This document shows positions 22,372 to 32,545 of a stretch of DNA of 64,000 nt, in pieces. The position numbers and the translations under genes were made by a program. The notes under the pieces were generated by a model. The model did no database searches, was not told where the DNA came from, and saw only the letters and a program-made list of their open reading frames with translations. The DNA is from Sternotherus odoratus (Eukaryota; Chordata; Testudines; Kinosternidae), in NCBI GenBank assembly GCA_032164245.1, contig JAVMKO010000162.1, forward strand, positions 434,001-498,000, given 5' to 3'. Each line of letters begins with the position of its first letter. The stretch's first letter is position 1.

Positions 22372-22455
22372 CCTCCCCTACCTTGTTTCTCTCATTTCTT
22401 GGGATGGACATGCCTACAACTCCCCTGGGATTCCCTCCCAGGGAGTCAGACACCC
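22372..22455. repeat. Inverted spacer duplication with 20040-20135
   Basis: It is the reverse complement of 20040-20135, sharing tttctctcatttcttgggat and ggacatgcctacaa. Confidence 0.8.
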
Positions 22456-23054
22456 AGAGTGGAGACACCCCAGCCCCTGTTCTAAGTGACCATGACAAGG
22501 TTGGGGGTTGAGCCCCCTGGAATCCTGGGACCAGCCTTGTCGGGGTTCTGAGGACTCTGCCACACATGAGTAGAAAGAGAGTCTTTGGGGTGAGGCAGGC
22601 ATCTGGGTCAGGGACTTAGATCCTTTCACTAGTCACTTCTACCAGGGTTGTCTATAAGCCAGGGAATTTTGCCACAATAGTGGGACCACACCCTCCTTTA
22701 CACCTGCACTCTGGACTCATTGCTTCTCTCTCTCCCCACCCTTATCTGCTGCTCTTCCTCTGGGCTTTCTCAGAACTGGGCCCACAGTGCTTCCTTCCAG
22801 CCTGAGACTGCACTTTCTAGTCCATCTCATGTGCCTGTGGATCTGTCTCTCACTTCCTAAGCACGTGCCCAGCAGAGAATGGATTCAAGCAACGGACTTC
22901 AAGTTCCAGGCCAGGAGACTTCCACTGCATGACTCTGCTGAGCAAACTCTTTGGGTCTCAGCTGAACCTACTGAAGCCAAGTGGGAGGGTTTAGAGGCTG
23001 GAAAATGGGGCCTTTGAGTCTCTCAGCAAGTCTTGAGAAGGAAAAGGTCACAAC

Positions 23055-23130
23055 TGTCCCTGGGGGGGGGCTCAAACCACCATCCTTTTGGTTAACAGCT
23101 GAACACACTGACCCATTGCACCACAGAGAC
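23055..23130 (-). tRNA. tRNA-Asn(GTT) with expanded C-run in T arm
   Basis: The body GTCTCTGTGGTGCAATGGGT and anticodon loop CTGTTAA (GTT) match tRNA-Asn. The T loop reads TTTGAGC (TTCGAGC expected). The 3' T strand has become a run of nine C, two bases longer than normal, replacing CCCACCC. This breaks the T stem A-T pair and lengthens the gene to 76 nt. It is most likely a slippage-damaged pseudogene. Confidence 0.75.
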
Positions 23131-23239
23131 ACCGTTGTGCTGGGGTTAGGGCTCTTGCCTAGCAGCCTGCACAGTGGTCTGCCTGTTCTCACACACCCAT
23201 GGTTCTAGTGTGGGTGCTGGACACTGTCACTGAGGAGGG

Positions 23240-23311
23240 AGCCGAGTGATGGAGTAGAAGTGTACTGAGCTTATAACCCAGAGGTTGATAGATCAAAATC
23301 ATCCTCTGCTA
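23240..23311 (+). pseudogene. Initiator tRNA-Met pseudogene, anticodon TAT
   Basis: This is 72 nt aligned to initiator Met. The 3' half (TAACCCAGAGGTTGATAGATC, then CATCCTCTGCTA) is clear. The anticodon loop is CTTATAA, changing CAT to TAT, and the stem CTGAG/CCCAG has a mismatch. Many CpG-type changes are present. Confidence 0.75.
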
Positions 23312-23791
23312 GGCAAATGCTTGTTTCTCTTTCTTCTGGGCCAGTGACCAGCAGGACACCAACAGCCTAGGTGGTGAGGCATGAGGTGGCTGTAGCAGCA
23401 GCCTGCCCTGGAGCTCTCTAGCTGCCTGGGCTGAAGGAAATGTGTGGTGTCTGAGCCTGAGGCAGAATTGCTTCTTTGACTCTTTTCTTTACCACACCAC
23501 CAGGCAGCTGCTGTGGGAGAACATGAGGGAGGCTTTTGGGACACTTGGTAGTTCTGTGTGGCTCTCAGGGAAAAGAGCCGAGGCCCCCCTAACCTGCCAT
23601 TGACTCGTGTGGCTCTGGGCTCTGTCAGCCCATGTGGTCCAGGCTGTGGACATGACTCAGGCTCGGGCAGCATGGCCGCACTTCCCTGACGAGCCATGAG
23701 ACAGGCCAAGAGCTTTGTGCAGCTGTAACGATGCTGCCTTTGTTGGGACACTTCTGAGAGGATCAATTCAGGACACATTGCGTAGAGCAGT

Positions 23792-24032
23792 GGTCTTCAA
23801 ATTGGGGTTTGTGAGACCACCCCCCAGGGGTGCACGAGATCCTGGTGCTGCTACCAATCCTGCCAAGGAGACCACCGAATTGACTGGCGGTCTATTTTTG
23901 TCCCACCTAAATGTCACCACTGAAAGCAGAAGCTTTCATTTTGGCAGCATTTCGGTGGAATACCCCAGGGGGCTGTGAGTGGATGGCAGACCGTGGAGTG
24001 GGCGTATGGCCGGAAATCTTTGAAGAACGCTT
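23792..24032. mobile_element. hAT MITE with CAGTGGTCTTCAAA end
   Basis: The left end CAGTGGTCTTCAAATTGGGG mirrors the right end CTTTGAAGAACGCTT. Flanks GCGTAGAG and ATTTAGAG share TAGAG, a decayed 8-bp duplication. It is non-coding. Confidence 0.7.
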
Positions 24033-24077
24033 ATTTAGAGCAGGGCAGTTATAACCCAAGTCTTGGTTTCTTTTATT

Positions 24078-24295
24078 CTAAAGGCACCAAACCAGCCAAA
24101 GAAAGAGGACTTTGGTTTTACCCCACTGGCTAACCATAAGTCACACAAGCAATTTCCTTAGACACTCCAGTTTCTCAGTATCCCCACCGGTGACACTCGT
24201 TAATGAGGATGAGTGGGTATGAAAACCAATACCCCAGTAAAAGCAAAATGCTTCTCCTGATTCCAAAGGACCAAGCCCCATGCTAAATGGGCCCC
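24078..24295 (-). mobile_element. LTR fragment, same family as 12693-13850
   Basis: It matches 12805-12975, including ccccactggctaaccayaag and ttagacactccag. It is a truncated copy. Confidence 0.75.
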
Positions 24296-24599
24296 TGGCC
24301 AGGCCTACCTCCCCTCCCTAGTGCCCTTGGTTCTCACATAGGAGATCTTCCCTCACCATTTGGGTGAGCAGCCCATGGAGTCGTCATCATCATCATGTGC
24401 CTAGAGTGGTCCTGCTAGTATATTCTTGCCATTTGCTGGAAAAAGCTGTCCAGCCATGTTTCATAATCCCTATACTGAAGGGAGCCAGGGGATTTTCCTG
24501 ATGCTAGTGGCTAGACCTGTGCATTTGGGATAAAGCCAATCCTAAATTACGTCCCCATGGAGCAAGGGATCTAACCTGCCCTGCAGAGACAGTCCTTAC

Positions 24600-24977
24600 C
24601 CAGGCTGTGCCCTCTGTGTCCAGGGCAATGAAGACCGCACTGAGAAACATGGACACTGTGGCCACATGTCTAGCACCTGGCTGGCATTGCCAGCTCTCTA
24701 GCACGATCCTGAACCAGCCGGTGGTGTTCTGCTTGCAGACCCTGCTCACATCGTGGGCCCTGCTGGTTGGGGCTGCTCCGGATAAGCCATCGAAGGTAGA
24801 GAGAAGCTGCCCGGGGGCCAGCAGGCAAGGACGCCGCTCAGCGTAGCACCCTCGCATGCCCTTCCTCAGCCCGCAGGGCCTTCCGCTTGGACACCGGTGT
24901 GGGGCGCAGGACAGACTCCCTGGGGGCAGGCAGACGCACTGCAGATTGCAGGAGGCAGACAGGAGCGATTCCCCCAG
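24600..24977 (-). CDS. VWD-domain exon, FCGBP-like protein (partial)
   Basis: This is one 378-nt minus-strand exon, in frame (126 codons), from acceptor gtctctccag|CTGGGG to donor GCCTGG|GTAAGGAC. It starts LGESLLSASCNLQCVC, continues with a cysteine-rich C-x-P-H-R-C-P-S-G-R-P-C-G-L segment, then GMRGCY and a VWD-type segment containing STFDG and GWFRIVLESWQCQ. This is the order that follows a TIL domain in IgGFc-binding protein, zonadhesin and related secreted mucin-like proteins. The GDPHY motif usual before TFDG is replaced (APGQLLSTFDG), as happens in divergent domains. The next exon is not visible before 24300, so this may be a gene fragment. Confidence 0.65.
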
Positions 24978-25440
24978 CTGGAGAGACGGGGACAGTGGTA
25001 GAGGAGGGACTAGAAGCCAGGCTAGTCCAACTGTGCCAGCTTCCTGCAGGGAGACTAGTGACAACCCCGGCAAAGCTAGCAGAGCCTGTTGGGTTAGAGG
25101 GTCGCCTTTAACCCCATCTCCAGCAGAGCTGGCTTTGCCCAGAGCTAGGCTAGGGGAGAAAACAGGGATCCAGAGGCCAGAAGGCAGCATCACCATCACC
25201 CAGATACCCTGGTCTGGGGCCCAACAACTGCAGTTAGACCAAAGTCTCAGGAGGAGTGTGTGCACCACATGCAGAAGAACCTCAGTGCCCAGGAGATCCC
25301 GGTGAGCCCTTCCCCCGGGGCAGGCAGGCTGCTAGCTGTGCACTGAGCCGTTGTCATTAGAGGTGCCATTGGAAGCCTCTGGCGTCTCCAATGGAGAGTC
25401 CGGACCCAAGTCCCATTCTTCACATGGGCCGGCTCAAGAC

Positions 25441-25617
25441 CTGCCTGAGAGACGGACTGGGGGCTCTGGGGGGAGCTGGGAGCAAGGACTCCTGAGGTCC
25501 TGCCTGAGAGACGGACTGGGGGTTATGGGGGGAGCTGGGAGCAAGGACTCCTGAGGTCCTGCCTGAGAGACGGACTGGGGGCTATGGGGGGAGCTGGGAG
25601 CAAGGACTCCTGAGTTC
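25441..25617. repeat. 59-bp tandem repeat, 3 copies
   Basis: Units at 25441, 25500 and 25559 each begin CTGCCTGAGAGACGGACTGG. They differ at two or three positions only. Confidence 0.95.
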
Positions 25618-25849
25618 CACCCCCAGGTCTCACGCTTGCAAAATTCTTCCGGCCTTCCTGGGGCAAGAGGCTTCCCTCCCCTGCCCCATCTCTACAGTGG
25701 GGAAGATCGACTGCTCAAGGGGACTGGTCGGCTCAAAATCCTCTGGCTGCTCAGCTCAGCCCAGGATCTCGGGAGCATTTTCTTCACTAAAGGCCGGGTA
25801 GGATTCCTGCTGTGGTGCCAGACGACAGTAAGGGGCAGTTTATACCGAT

Positions 25850-26010
25850 GTTAACTGAGGCACAGGGGAAGCCACTGAGCACGTTGGCAGTGAGGGGGTG
25901 GGAAGAGACCCTGGCTTCTGGCTGCCCCTGCTCCAACCCCTCGCCCACCCCATCCCAGAGCTGGGGATGGAACCCAGGAGTTCTGGCTCCAAGCTCTAAC
26001 TACTATTGGG
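25850..26010 (+). mobile_element. MIR-like SINE
   Basis: It has ttaactgaggcacaggggaa, followed later by gggatggaacccaggagttc and ctccaagctctaac, the MIR core and tail pattern. Confidence 0.65.
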
Positions 26011-26038
26011 AGCCCCTCCCCCTCAGCTGTCTTCTCAC

Positions 26039-26241
26039 CTGCAGGTATCGCCCTTCAGATGCGGTGCAGCCACAGGCATCCAGGGACACACACGCTTCTC
26101 CGCCTGAGGCCAAGCCCCGCTCGCACTGGCAGCCCTCAAAACATCTGGCCAGACATCTGGCCAGGCCAGCGATGGCCACACACTCCTGGTCACATGTGCG
26201 CATGCAGAGCGGGTAGTGGCTGCGGGCTGGGCAGGAGAGGG
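26039..26241 (-). CDS. TIL-domain exon, FCGBP-like protein (partial)
   Basis: This is a 203-nt exon from acceptor ttccctcctcag|CCCTCTCC to donor CTGCAG|GTGAGAAG. It encodes one trypsin-inhibitor-like cysteine-rich domain: CPARSHYPLCMRTCDQEC, then ARC, LARC, FEGCQC, a G-rich loop, CVSLDACGC and EGRYLQ. The cysteine spacing and the SHY...C / CGC...GRY signatures are those of TIL domains in FCGBP and other VWD proteins. It splices in phase 0 to the VWD exon at 24977. No C8 or preceding VWD exon is evident upstream, so the locus may be truncated or the other exons diverged. Confidence 0.7.
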
Positions 26242-27080
26242 CTGAGGAGGGAAGAGAGCCCAGAGCCGACTGAGCACAGCCATGCGAGAGGACCCCCGTC
26301 CCTCCCCCCATTGAGACCAGCTCCTCATTCTGCTCCGGCCAGGACCTGGGCTGAGCAGAGGCCGATGCCAGCGAGGAGGATGGGTGCCAGTCGGTCAAAC
26401 TGAGATGGCAGCCCCCACCCCCACCAGTATCTCCCCTGCTCCCAAGTGGGCCAACATCTGCTCCCACCAGCCACTGTTACCAGCTGCTCCCAAGGAAGAG
26501 AGCCCCCCAGCTAGGGAAGGTTGCCATCTAGCCAGCAACAAGTTCCCCTCACAGGTCACCACCTCAAGTGGCCAGGGACCTTTATTACAACAGCAGCCCC
26601 TAGTGGTCTGTCTACACTACCCACTAAACTGGGGCGGTGACTGGCTCAAACCTGCCTTCTCGCCACACAAAAACCTAGTCTGATTCAGGTCAGGCACTGA
26701 GGATCAGGGTCCTAGACACTGCTAGGCTCTGGCCAGAGTCCTGCTGCGAGCTGGTCCATGCCTTGTCATTGGGTTGTGTTGACACAACTCACGGGCAGGC
26801 CAGAGAGTCAGGTCTGCAGTGCAGTATGGAGGTGAGCATGGCTGGGAGAACCCCTCCAGCCATTGTAAATGGAGGTTCACAAGGCAGGGGGGATGCTCAT
26901 GGTGGGGGGTTAGAAACAGAGTCCAGAAGCCTGACTCCCACTGACCCTGTTTTCTAGGGCTGCTCAGACATCCTGGGTCGGGGCCATTGGGCCTAGGCAA
27001 TGCACAGGGTGGAAGGGAAGAGACTCGTCTGGGATCACCTGACAAACCAGCAGTCCCAATTCCCAGCCCCACATCAGATA

Positions 27081-27125
27081 CACTGATCGGGTCATTGAGT
27101 GGTTAAGGCCTCCAGAAAAGGTACG
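27081..27125 (+). pseudogene. Possible tRNA-Ser relic (A box only)
   Basis: GAGTGGTTAAGGC matches the Ser A box of the 1128 and 3361 genes, but no anticodon or T arm follows. It is weak. Confidence 0.2.
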
Positions 27126-27273
27126 GGTGTGGCACCAGCTGGGAGAGGGGGTTTGGGGTAAGTCCCACCCCTTTCTTCACCTGCAGCCCAGTGACTGCCG
27201 CCACTCAGGCCACAAATTTGTGATGCAAGTTGGACTCGCTCCATATGGGCATGTTTAGACTAGAAAATGAAAA

Positions 27274-27345
27274 TGGGGTAACCGAGTCCTGTGGCACCTT
27301 AAAGACTAACTATTCCAGACTAACGCGGCTACCTCTCCGATTCTT
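27274..27345 (+). mobile_element. Fragment of dispersed GTGGCACC/ACTAACACGGCTAC repeat
   Basis: gtcctgtggcaccttaaaga and cagactaacgcggctacct are the hallmark of a very common reptile repeat, also present at 58303-58402 and 58745-58905. Its class is unknown to me. Confidence 0.6.
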
Positions 27346-27658
27346 GACAATGAAAATGGACCAACTGGCTGGTCCAACTGCATTTACAAGCAATGCTGGA
27401 AGAAGCCACGAAGGGATCTCTTCACACCCCGGACACAGCTATGCCAGAAGCAGCTTAGAGCTTGGGCACAGCTACACTTCAAAGCTCTGCAAAGCAAAGC
27501 ACCTCCCTGAGCGCAGCAAGTCTGAGTGCTTTAAAGTGCTAGTGTGGACAGGCTCAGAGTGCGGGGAGCTAATCCCCTCGTGGAGGGTCATGGTGCCTTC
27601 CCCCCACAACTGGTCAGCCAACAGGATCCCGCCCGTACACGCAGCGCCAGCGCTCCCA

Positions 27659-27770
27659 GAGACCCTACAATAACAAACCTCCACACACCATCCCAGTGCC
27701 CACAGAGACCCTACAATAACAAACCTCCGCACACCATCCCAGTGCCTACAGAGACCCTACAATAACACAC
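27659..27770. repeat. 46-bp tandem repeat, ~2.5 copies
   Basis: GAGACCCTACAATAACA recurs at about 27659, 27705 and 27751. Confidence 0.85.
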
Positions 27771-28039
27771 CCACCCACAGCCCCAGTGCCCCAAGGGGGT
27801 GCTGCAAAACCCAACTCTTCTTTACTTAAATATCCTTTATTTTACAAAAATAACCATCCCCCTAAGCGGGGGACCTGCAGGGGCATCTCCTGTCAGGCCA
27901 GGTGACAGAACGAGAACGAAGGTGTAAAGTTATTATTGCTCAGGCTCTTTAAAGCCTCTTTCAAGGCTGAAGACTGACGGCCTAAGCCAGGCACGCGCAC
28001 TCCAAAAGCAGCACAGCCTGCCCCAGTTGGGGGTGTTTT

Positions 28040-28330
28040 ATTAATAAAGCAGAGCCGGGTTTTGCAGCACCCCACGGGGGACGCCGGCTCTTCACCTCAG
28101 GGTGACTCCAGCCCCCCTCCTCTCTCCCCCGGATGGGGTCCGCCGGGAATCCAGGGTGGCTGGGGGAGGGGGTGGAGGTCGTGCGGGGGAGGGGGGCGAG
28201 TGGAGTGGGGGGGGAAGGGGACAGAGAGCGACCCCCACCCCCCAAGTCCCGGAGCGGTTCGCTGCTGAGCGCAGAGAAGCCTCGTCCTCATTAGCATACC
28301 AGGCACCGCCCACTGCTCCAGGGCATGGGA
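28040..28330 (+). repeat. Octamer/GC-box module, copy A
   Basis: It begins gggttttgcagcaccccacg and ends with a 37-bp core (28280-28316) containing ATTAGCAT, an octamer-like site, and CACCGCCCAC, a GC box. The core is identical in copy B (40986-41022, plus) and copy C (41318-41354, minus). Between them, the cacctcagggtgact and gggaatcc blocks are also shared. A partial inverse piece (ggggtgctgcaaaaccc) lies at 27794-27810. Confidence 0.85.
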
Positions 28331-29085
28331 TGGGGGCGGGAGTTGGCAGCTTTGGGAGGGGAGCGGGGCGGAGCAGAGGGCGGAGCTAGTCGGGCAGGGG
28401 GCGGGGCTAGTCGGGAGGGGGCGGGTCATTCCTAGAGGCGCTGCCCGGATCTGAGCCTCCCCGCGCCCAGCCCCCACCCGCGCTCCCCAGGCAGCGCAAC
28501 GGCCCGGCCGAGGGGCGGGGCCTCCGGGGACCAGGCCCCGCCCCCGGGACACAGAGGATTCGCCTGAGAAGCGGCGACGCTGCACCCGCGGGGGGGTCAG
28601 GCAGAGCCCGGGGTGCGCTCCGACCTGGGCTGGAGAGAGCGGAAGCGCCCCCGGGGCAGGCTGGGAGTTGTAGTGCCTGACTCTCCCGCGGGCGGAAGTG
28701 ACATCGGACAGGGGGCGGGAGGAGCCGGACTTCGAACGCGCGCGGGGTTCCCGGCTCTGAGCATGCGCAGATCGCCCAGCGGCCGCCTCCAGGTACCGGC
28801 GCGAGCCCCGGGGGCGGGGCTGAGGGGCCGGGTGGTGACTGGGGGGGGCTGCCCGCGAGAAGGGGGGGGTCGGAGCTTCTGTCTCTGCATGAGACCAACG
28901 ACCCCCCCCCCGGCCAGGCTCTGCCCTGGGGGGGCGGGGGGAGGGGACCAGCCTCCCGGGGTCCCTGTGTGGGGTGGGGGGGAGAAGCCCCCCCCGTTTT
29001 TCCAGCTACTTCTCCCTCCCCCCCAGCTCGGCCCCTCCCCACATCCAGGGACCCGACCCCAGCCCCCCTCCTGTCCCCACATCAC
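28100..29085. promoter_or_regulatory. GC-rich, CpG-rich promoter-like region
   Basis: About 1 kb of GC- and CpG-rich DNA with several GGGCGG boxes. It contains the ETS/ZNF143 block at 28624-28720 and an NRF1-like GCATGCGCAG near 28762. I cannot name the gene it serves: no convincing exon follows. Confidence 0.6.
28624..28720 (+). promoter_or_regulatory. ETS + ZNF143-type promoter block, copy 1
   Basis: It shares about 90 bp with 47043-47132 on the same strand. Each copy has CTGGGCTGGAGA, then GCTGGGAG(T/A)TGTAGT (inverse of the ZNF143/THAP11-type ACTACAACTCCCAGC), then CTGACTCTCCCG and GGAAGTGACAT (ETS plus CRE-like half site). Such blocks are typical of TATA-less promoters, including those of many zinc-finger genes. 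Confidence 0.65.
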
Positions 29086-29092
29086 CCCGTCC

Positions 29093-29210
29093 CGTTAACC
29101 TGTGGAACTCCTCGCCGGAGGAGGCTGGGACTAGACCAGGAAGAGAACTGGATACGTGCGGGGAGGCTCAGTCCACTGGCTGACCCAGGGTGGCCGCTCT
29201 TCTGTTCTTA
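29093..29210 (+). mobile_element. CR1-type LINE 3' fragment
   Basis: gttaacctgtggaactcctc, then gagaactggatac, follow the 3' region seen in the LINE end near 63790 (aacctgtggaactctttgcc). Confidence 0.6.
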
Positions 29211-29366
29211 TTCAGCTGTTGATTGACTATCGCTGTATAATCCCCTCCAACTTCCCCCCTTTCCCTTGAGCCGTTGAATGGGGACAGGAAATCTCCCCCC
29301 ATTGGTGCTTCTCTCTTCTAGTGGCAAATGTTTCGTTTGTGCCCCATTTTCTCCTCCGTTCTGAAC

Positions 29367-29482
29367 AGGGTGACCCGATTTTATAGGGACAGTCCCAATT
29401 TTGGGGTCTTTTTCTTATACAGGTTCCTCTTACCCCCCCCCTCCTCTCCTGGTTTTTCACCCTTGCTGGCTGCTCACCCTAG
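29367..29482. mobile_element. Short MITE with AGGGTGACC ends, near-intact
   Basis: It begins AGGGTGACCCGATTTTATAG and ends GCTCACCCTAG. It is flanked by TTCTGAAC (29359) and TTCTGAAA (29483), a 7-of-8 target duplication. Same family as 19213-19326. Confidence 0.78.
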
Positions 29483-29659
29483 TTCTGAAATCCTGATCTC
29501 AAAGCCGTGACAATCGTCCCGCTCTTCTCCCCAGTGGCTGACCTGAGATCGGGGCTCTTATCGTACCGAGTGTGGCTCAGGTCTCGACTGAGGTCAGGAT
29601 GGGCCCTGCACAAACCCTGACCGAGTTTGGGGCATTCGCGGAGCCAGGAACTGCACAGA

Positions 29660-30050
29660 CCCCCCACTGTACTGGGCACTGCACTGACCCTGACAAAGAT
29701 CACACCCCACCACTGTACCGGGCACTGCAAGATCCTGACAAAGATCACACCCCACCACTGTACCGGGCACTGCACCGACCCTGACAAAGATCACACCCCA
29801 CCACTGTACTGGGCACTGCACTGATCCTGACAAAGATCACACCCCACCACTGTACTGGGCACTGCACTGACCCTGATAAAGATCACACCCCACCACTGTA
29901 CTGGGCACTGCACTGATCCTGACAAAGATCACACCCCACCACTGTACTGGGCACTGCACTGACCCTGACAAAGATCACACCCCACCACTGTACTGGGCAC
30001 TGCACTGACCCTGACAAAGATCACACCCCCCACTGTACTGGACACTGCAC
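29660..30050. repeat. 46-bp minisatellite, 9 copies
   Basis: CACTGTACTGGGCACTGCAC recurs at about 29665, 29711, 29756, 29802, 29848, 29894, 29940, 29986 and 30031. The interiors alternate gaccctgacaaagatca and gatcctgacaaagatca. Confidence 0.95.
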
Positions 30051-30279
30051 AGATCCTGGCCCCACATTAGGCCAGATGCTACAGGGACCCCAAACAAAAT
30101 CGGGGCTCCTGTAATGCCGGGAGCTCCAGAGCCCCTGACTGAGGTCAGGCCCCTTGTTGTGCAGGGCTCTGCACTGACACTGACCAAGATCAGGGTCCCC
30201 GTTGTGACTGGTGCTGAACAGACACCAAGGGAATCTCCACCCTGCCATTGAAAACCCACAGCTGGCCCATGCCGGCTGA

Positions 30280-30495
30280 CTCAGGCTCCCAGGGCCCAGG
30301 CGAAGGGGCTGTTTAATTGCAGTGTCCATGTTGGGGCTCGGGCTGTAGGACCCTGCGAGGTGGCCGGACCTTCGGCTGCAGCCCAAACTGGAACATCTAC
30401 ACCCCAATTAAACAGCCCCACAGCCTGAGCCGTGTGAGCCCAAGTCAGCGGGTCTGGGCCGGTGTCTAACCGCAGTGTAGACAGACCCACAGCGA
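30280..30495. mobile_element. MITE with inverted GGGGCTGTTTAATTG arms
   Basis: ggggctgtttaattg near 30306 is mirrored by caattaaacagcccc near 30400, and the right edge carries gcagtgtagacagaccc, a common hAT-MITE terminus here. Confidence 0.6.
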
Positions 30496-30544
30496 CAGAG
30501 AGTCCTTGCCACAAAACGCTCAAAGGCTGACTAGGTAAGTGGTG

Positions 30545-30690
30545 GGAGGCTGCTCTCCCTTTTACAGATGGGGAAACTGAGGCTCAGAGAGCTGAAGTAA
30601 TTTGCTCAAGTTTGCATGGAGAATTTGGGCAAACTGGGACCTGAACCCAGATTGTTTGAGTTCTCGCCTCTCCCCTTAACCCCAAGCCCA
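30545..30690 (+). mobile_element. MIR/CORE-SINE copy
   Basis: cttttacagatggggaaact, then gaggctcagagagctgaagt and gggacctgaacccagattg, match the MIR consensus. Confidence 0.8.
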
Positions 30691-31135
30691 GCTTGTGTGC
30701 ATACACAGAAATGAGCCAGGAACCGTTCATCACCCTGAAGCCAATACCCTCCACACCCTCTCAAGGCAGGCTCCCAGACCATGAAGCTGGGGAAGGCATC
30801 CCTGGTAAGTGTACCTTTGTAAATACAATGCAGGGTTTAAAAGCAAGTGTGTTTCAGGATTAATTTGCCCTGAAGATGCATTCGCAACCAGGACAGCTAC
30901 TGGAAAAATCTGCTAATGTCTGCATCTGGGGATGGAGCGGGAATCCTCCAGGGATATCTCCATGAAGCTCTCCTGGATACTCTGAAAGCCTTTGCAGGTT
31001 TCTGGGGAGGGCTGCCTTATTCCGTTCTCCATGGTAGGACACTTTACCACGCCTAGCAAGTAGTCGGGAATCATTGTAGCACAGAGCAGGGTAGCAAATG
31101 GTCCTGGATTTTGGTGGCACTCTAATTACATCCAT

Positions 31136-31850
31136 TTGAAGATAGTCTGTGCAGTTTGTAGTATTATCCAGTCATTTCTGATATGCAAGAAAACATGCGA
31201 TCTAGTGCCATCTAGATTCTAAACCTTTTTATAAATCCACCACGCCGTTACGGAGACATTAAATACGTACACAAATATAGAAACAGTTTGTGTGTCATTT
31301 ATATCCCAATCACCAGAGGGAGCATGCGTTACAACCACGTCCCAGAGCTGTCTTCCCATACATTAAAAAGATGACCGGGAATTGTGTGAAGATCACGTTA
31401 CGCTTGTCTTGAGAGATGGGTGGGGAGGAGCTGGGGGTGGAATTCGTTAGATATAAATGATAAAAACAGACAAAGACAGGGTTTCAAACTTCTGGGAGGA
31501 CACTACCGATCATTTTGTTATTCAGTGCCTCTTTTAAGGTGGTTAGATGGTAGAATATATACATAACCTGGTTGACTACGCAATATAGTCTTTGTGGGCA
31601 AACTAAGGAGGAAACTGAAGGATTCATTGCTCAGTCTAGAGAGAGGCTCTTGGTGAAATGCTCGGATGGTGAAAGTTAAACATCATTGCAGAGGCCACCT
31701 GTTTTGGTCACTAGCCGGCCAGTCTGTGAGAGAACATTTGTTCTCAGCTGTTCTCAGCTCGACATTCATGCGGGCCACGGAGTTTGTAACTTTCATCACT
31801 TGATTAGAAGGCAGGAGAACTGTGGCATTTGGTGCTAGCTTATACCCCTC
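31136..31850. other. Spacer, no gene seen
   Basis: AT-balanced DNA without a recognisable exon or repeat, ending where the G-rich minisatellite starts. Confidence 0.5.
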
Positions 31851-31879
31851 CCCCCACCCCCTACAGCCTCCCCCCCACT

Positions 31880-32545
31880 TCCACGGGGATTCCACTGAGG
31901 GGGGAGGGGGCGGAGGAGTTCCACAGGGGGAGGGGGAGTCTCTGTGGGGGGCGGGGGGATGAGGGTGGGGGGTTCCACTGAGGGGGGAGGGGGAGTCTGT
32001 GGGGGGGGCACGGGGATGGGGGCGGGGGGTTCCACTGAGGGGGGAGGGGGAGTCTGTGGGTGGGGGGTGGGGATGCGGGGGGGATTCCACTGAGGGGGGA
32101 GGGGGAGTCTGTGGTGGGGGATGGGGCAGGGGGCTTCCACTGAGGGGGGAGGGGGAGTCTGTGGGGGGGCACGGGGATGGGGGCGGGGGGTTCCACTGAG
32201 GGGGGAGGGGGAGTCTGTGGGGGGGTGTGGTGATGGGGGCAGGGGGCTTCCACTGAGGGGGGAGGGGGAATCTGTGGGGGGGCACGGGGATGGGGGCGGG
32301 GGGTTCCACTGAGGGGGGAGGGAGAGTCTGTGGGGGGGTGGGGGGATGGGGGTGGGGGGTTCCACTGAGGGGGGAGGGGGAGTCCGTGGGGGGGCACGGG
32401 GATGGGGGCGGGGGTTCCACTGAGGGGGGAGGGGGAGTCTGTGGGGGGCACGGGGATGGGGGTGGGGGATTCCACTGAGGGGGGAGGGGGAGTCTGTGGG
32501 GGGCACGGGGATGGGGGCAGGGGGTTCCACAGGGAGAGTGGGGGG
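31880..32545. repeat. ~57-bp G-rich minisatellite, ~12 copies
   Basis: Unit TTCCACTGAGGGGGGAGGGG plus a variable GTCTGTGGGGGG-CACGGGGATGGGGG section. The plus strand carries dense G-runs able to form quadruplexes. The proline-rich minus-strand open frames over it, up to 329 codons, are products of the repeat. Confidence 0.95.

Larger units (their letters stand above)
24978..26038 (-). other. Intron between TIL and VWD exons
   Basis: Donor CTGCAG|GTGAGAAG and acceptor tctccag bound a phase-0 intron. It contains the 59-bp tandem repeat at 25441-25617 and a MIR-like copy at 25850-26010. Confidence 0.55.

Noticed and set aside
28280..28316. Octamer core as a histone H2A/H2B or snRNA promoter
   Set aside because: No TATA or PSE at the right distance, no histone coding sequence or 3' stem-loop, and no snRNA found beside any of the three copies.
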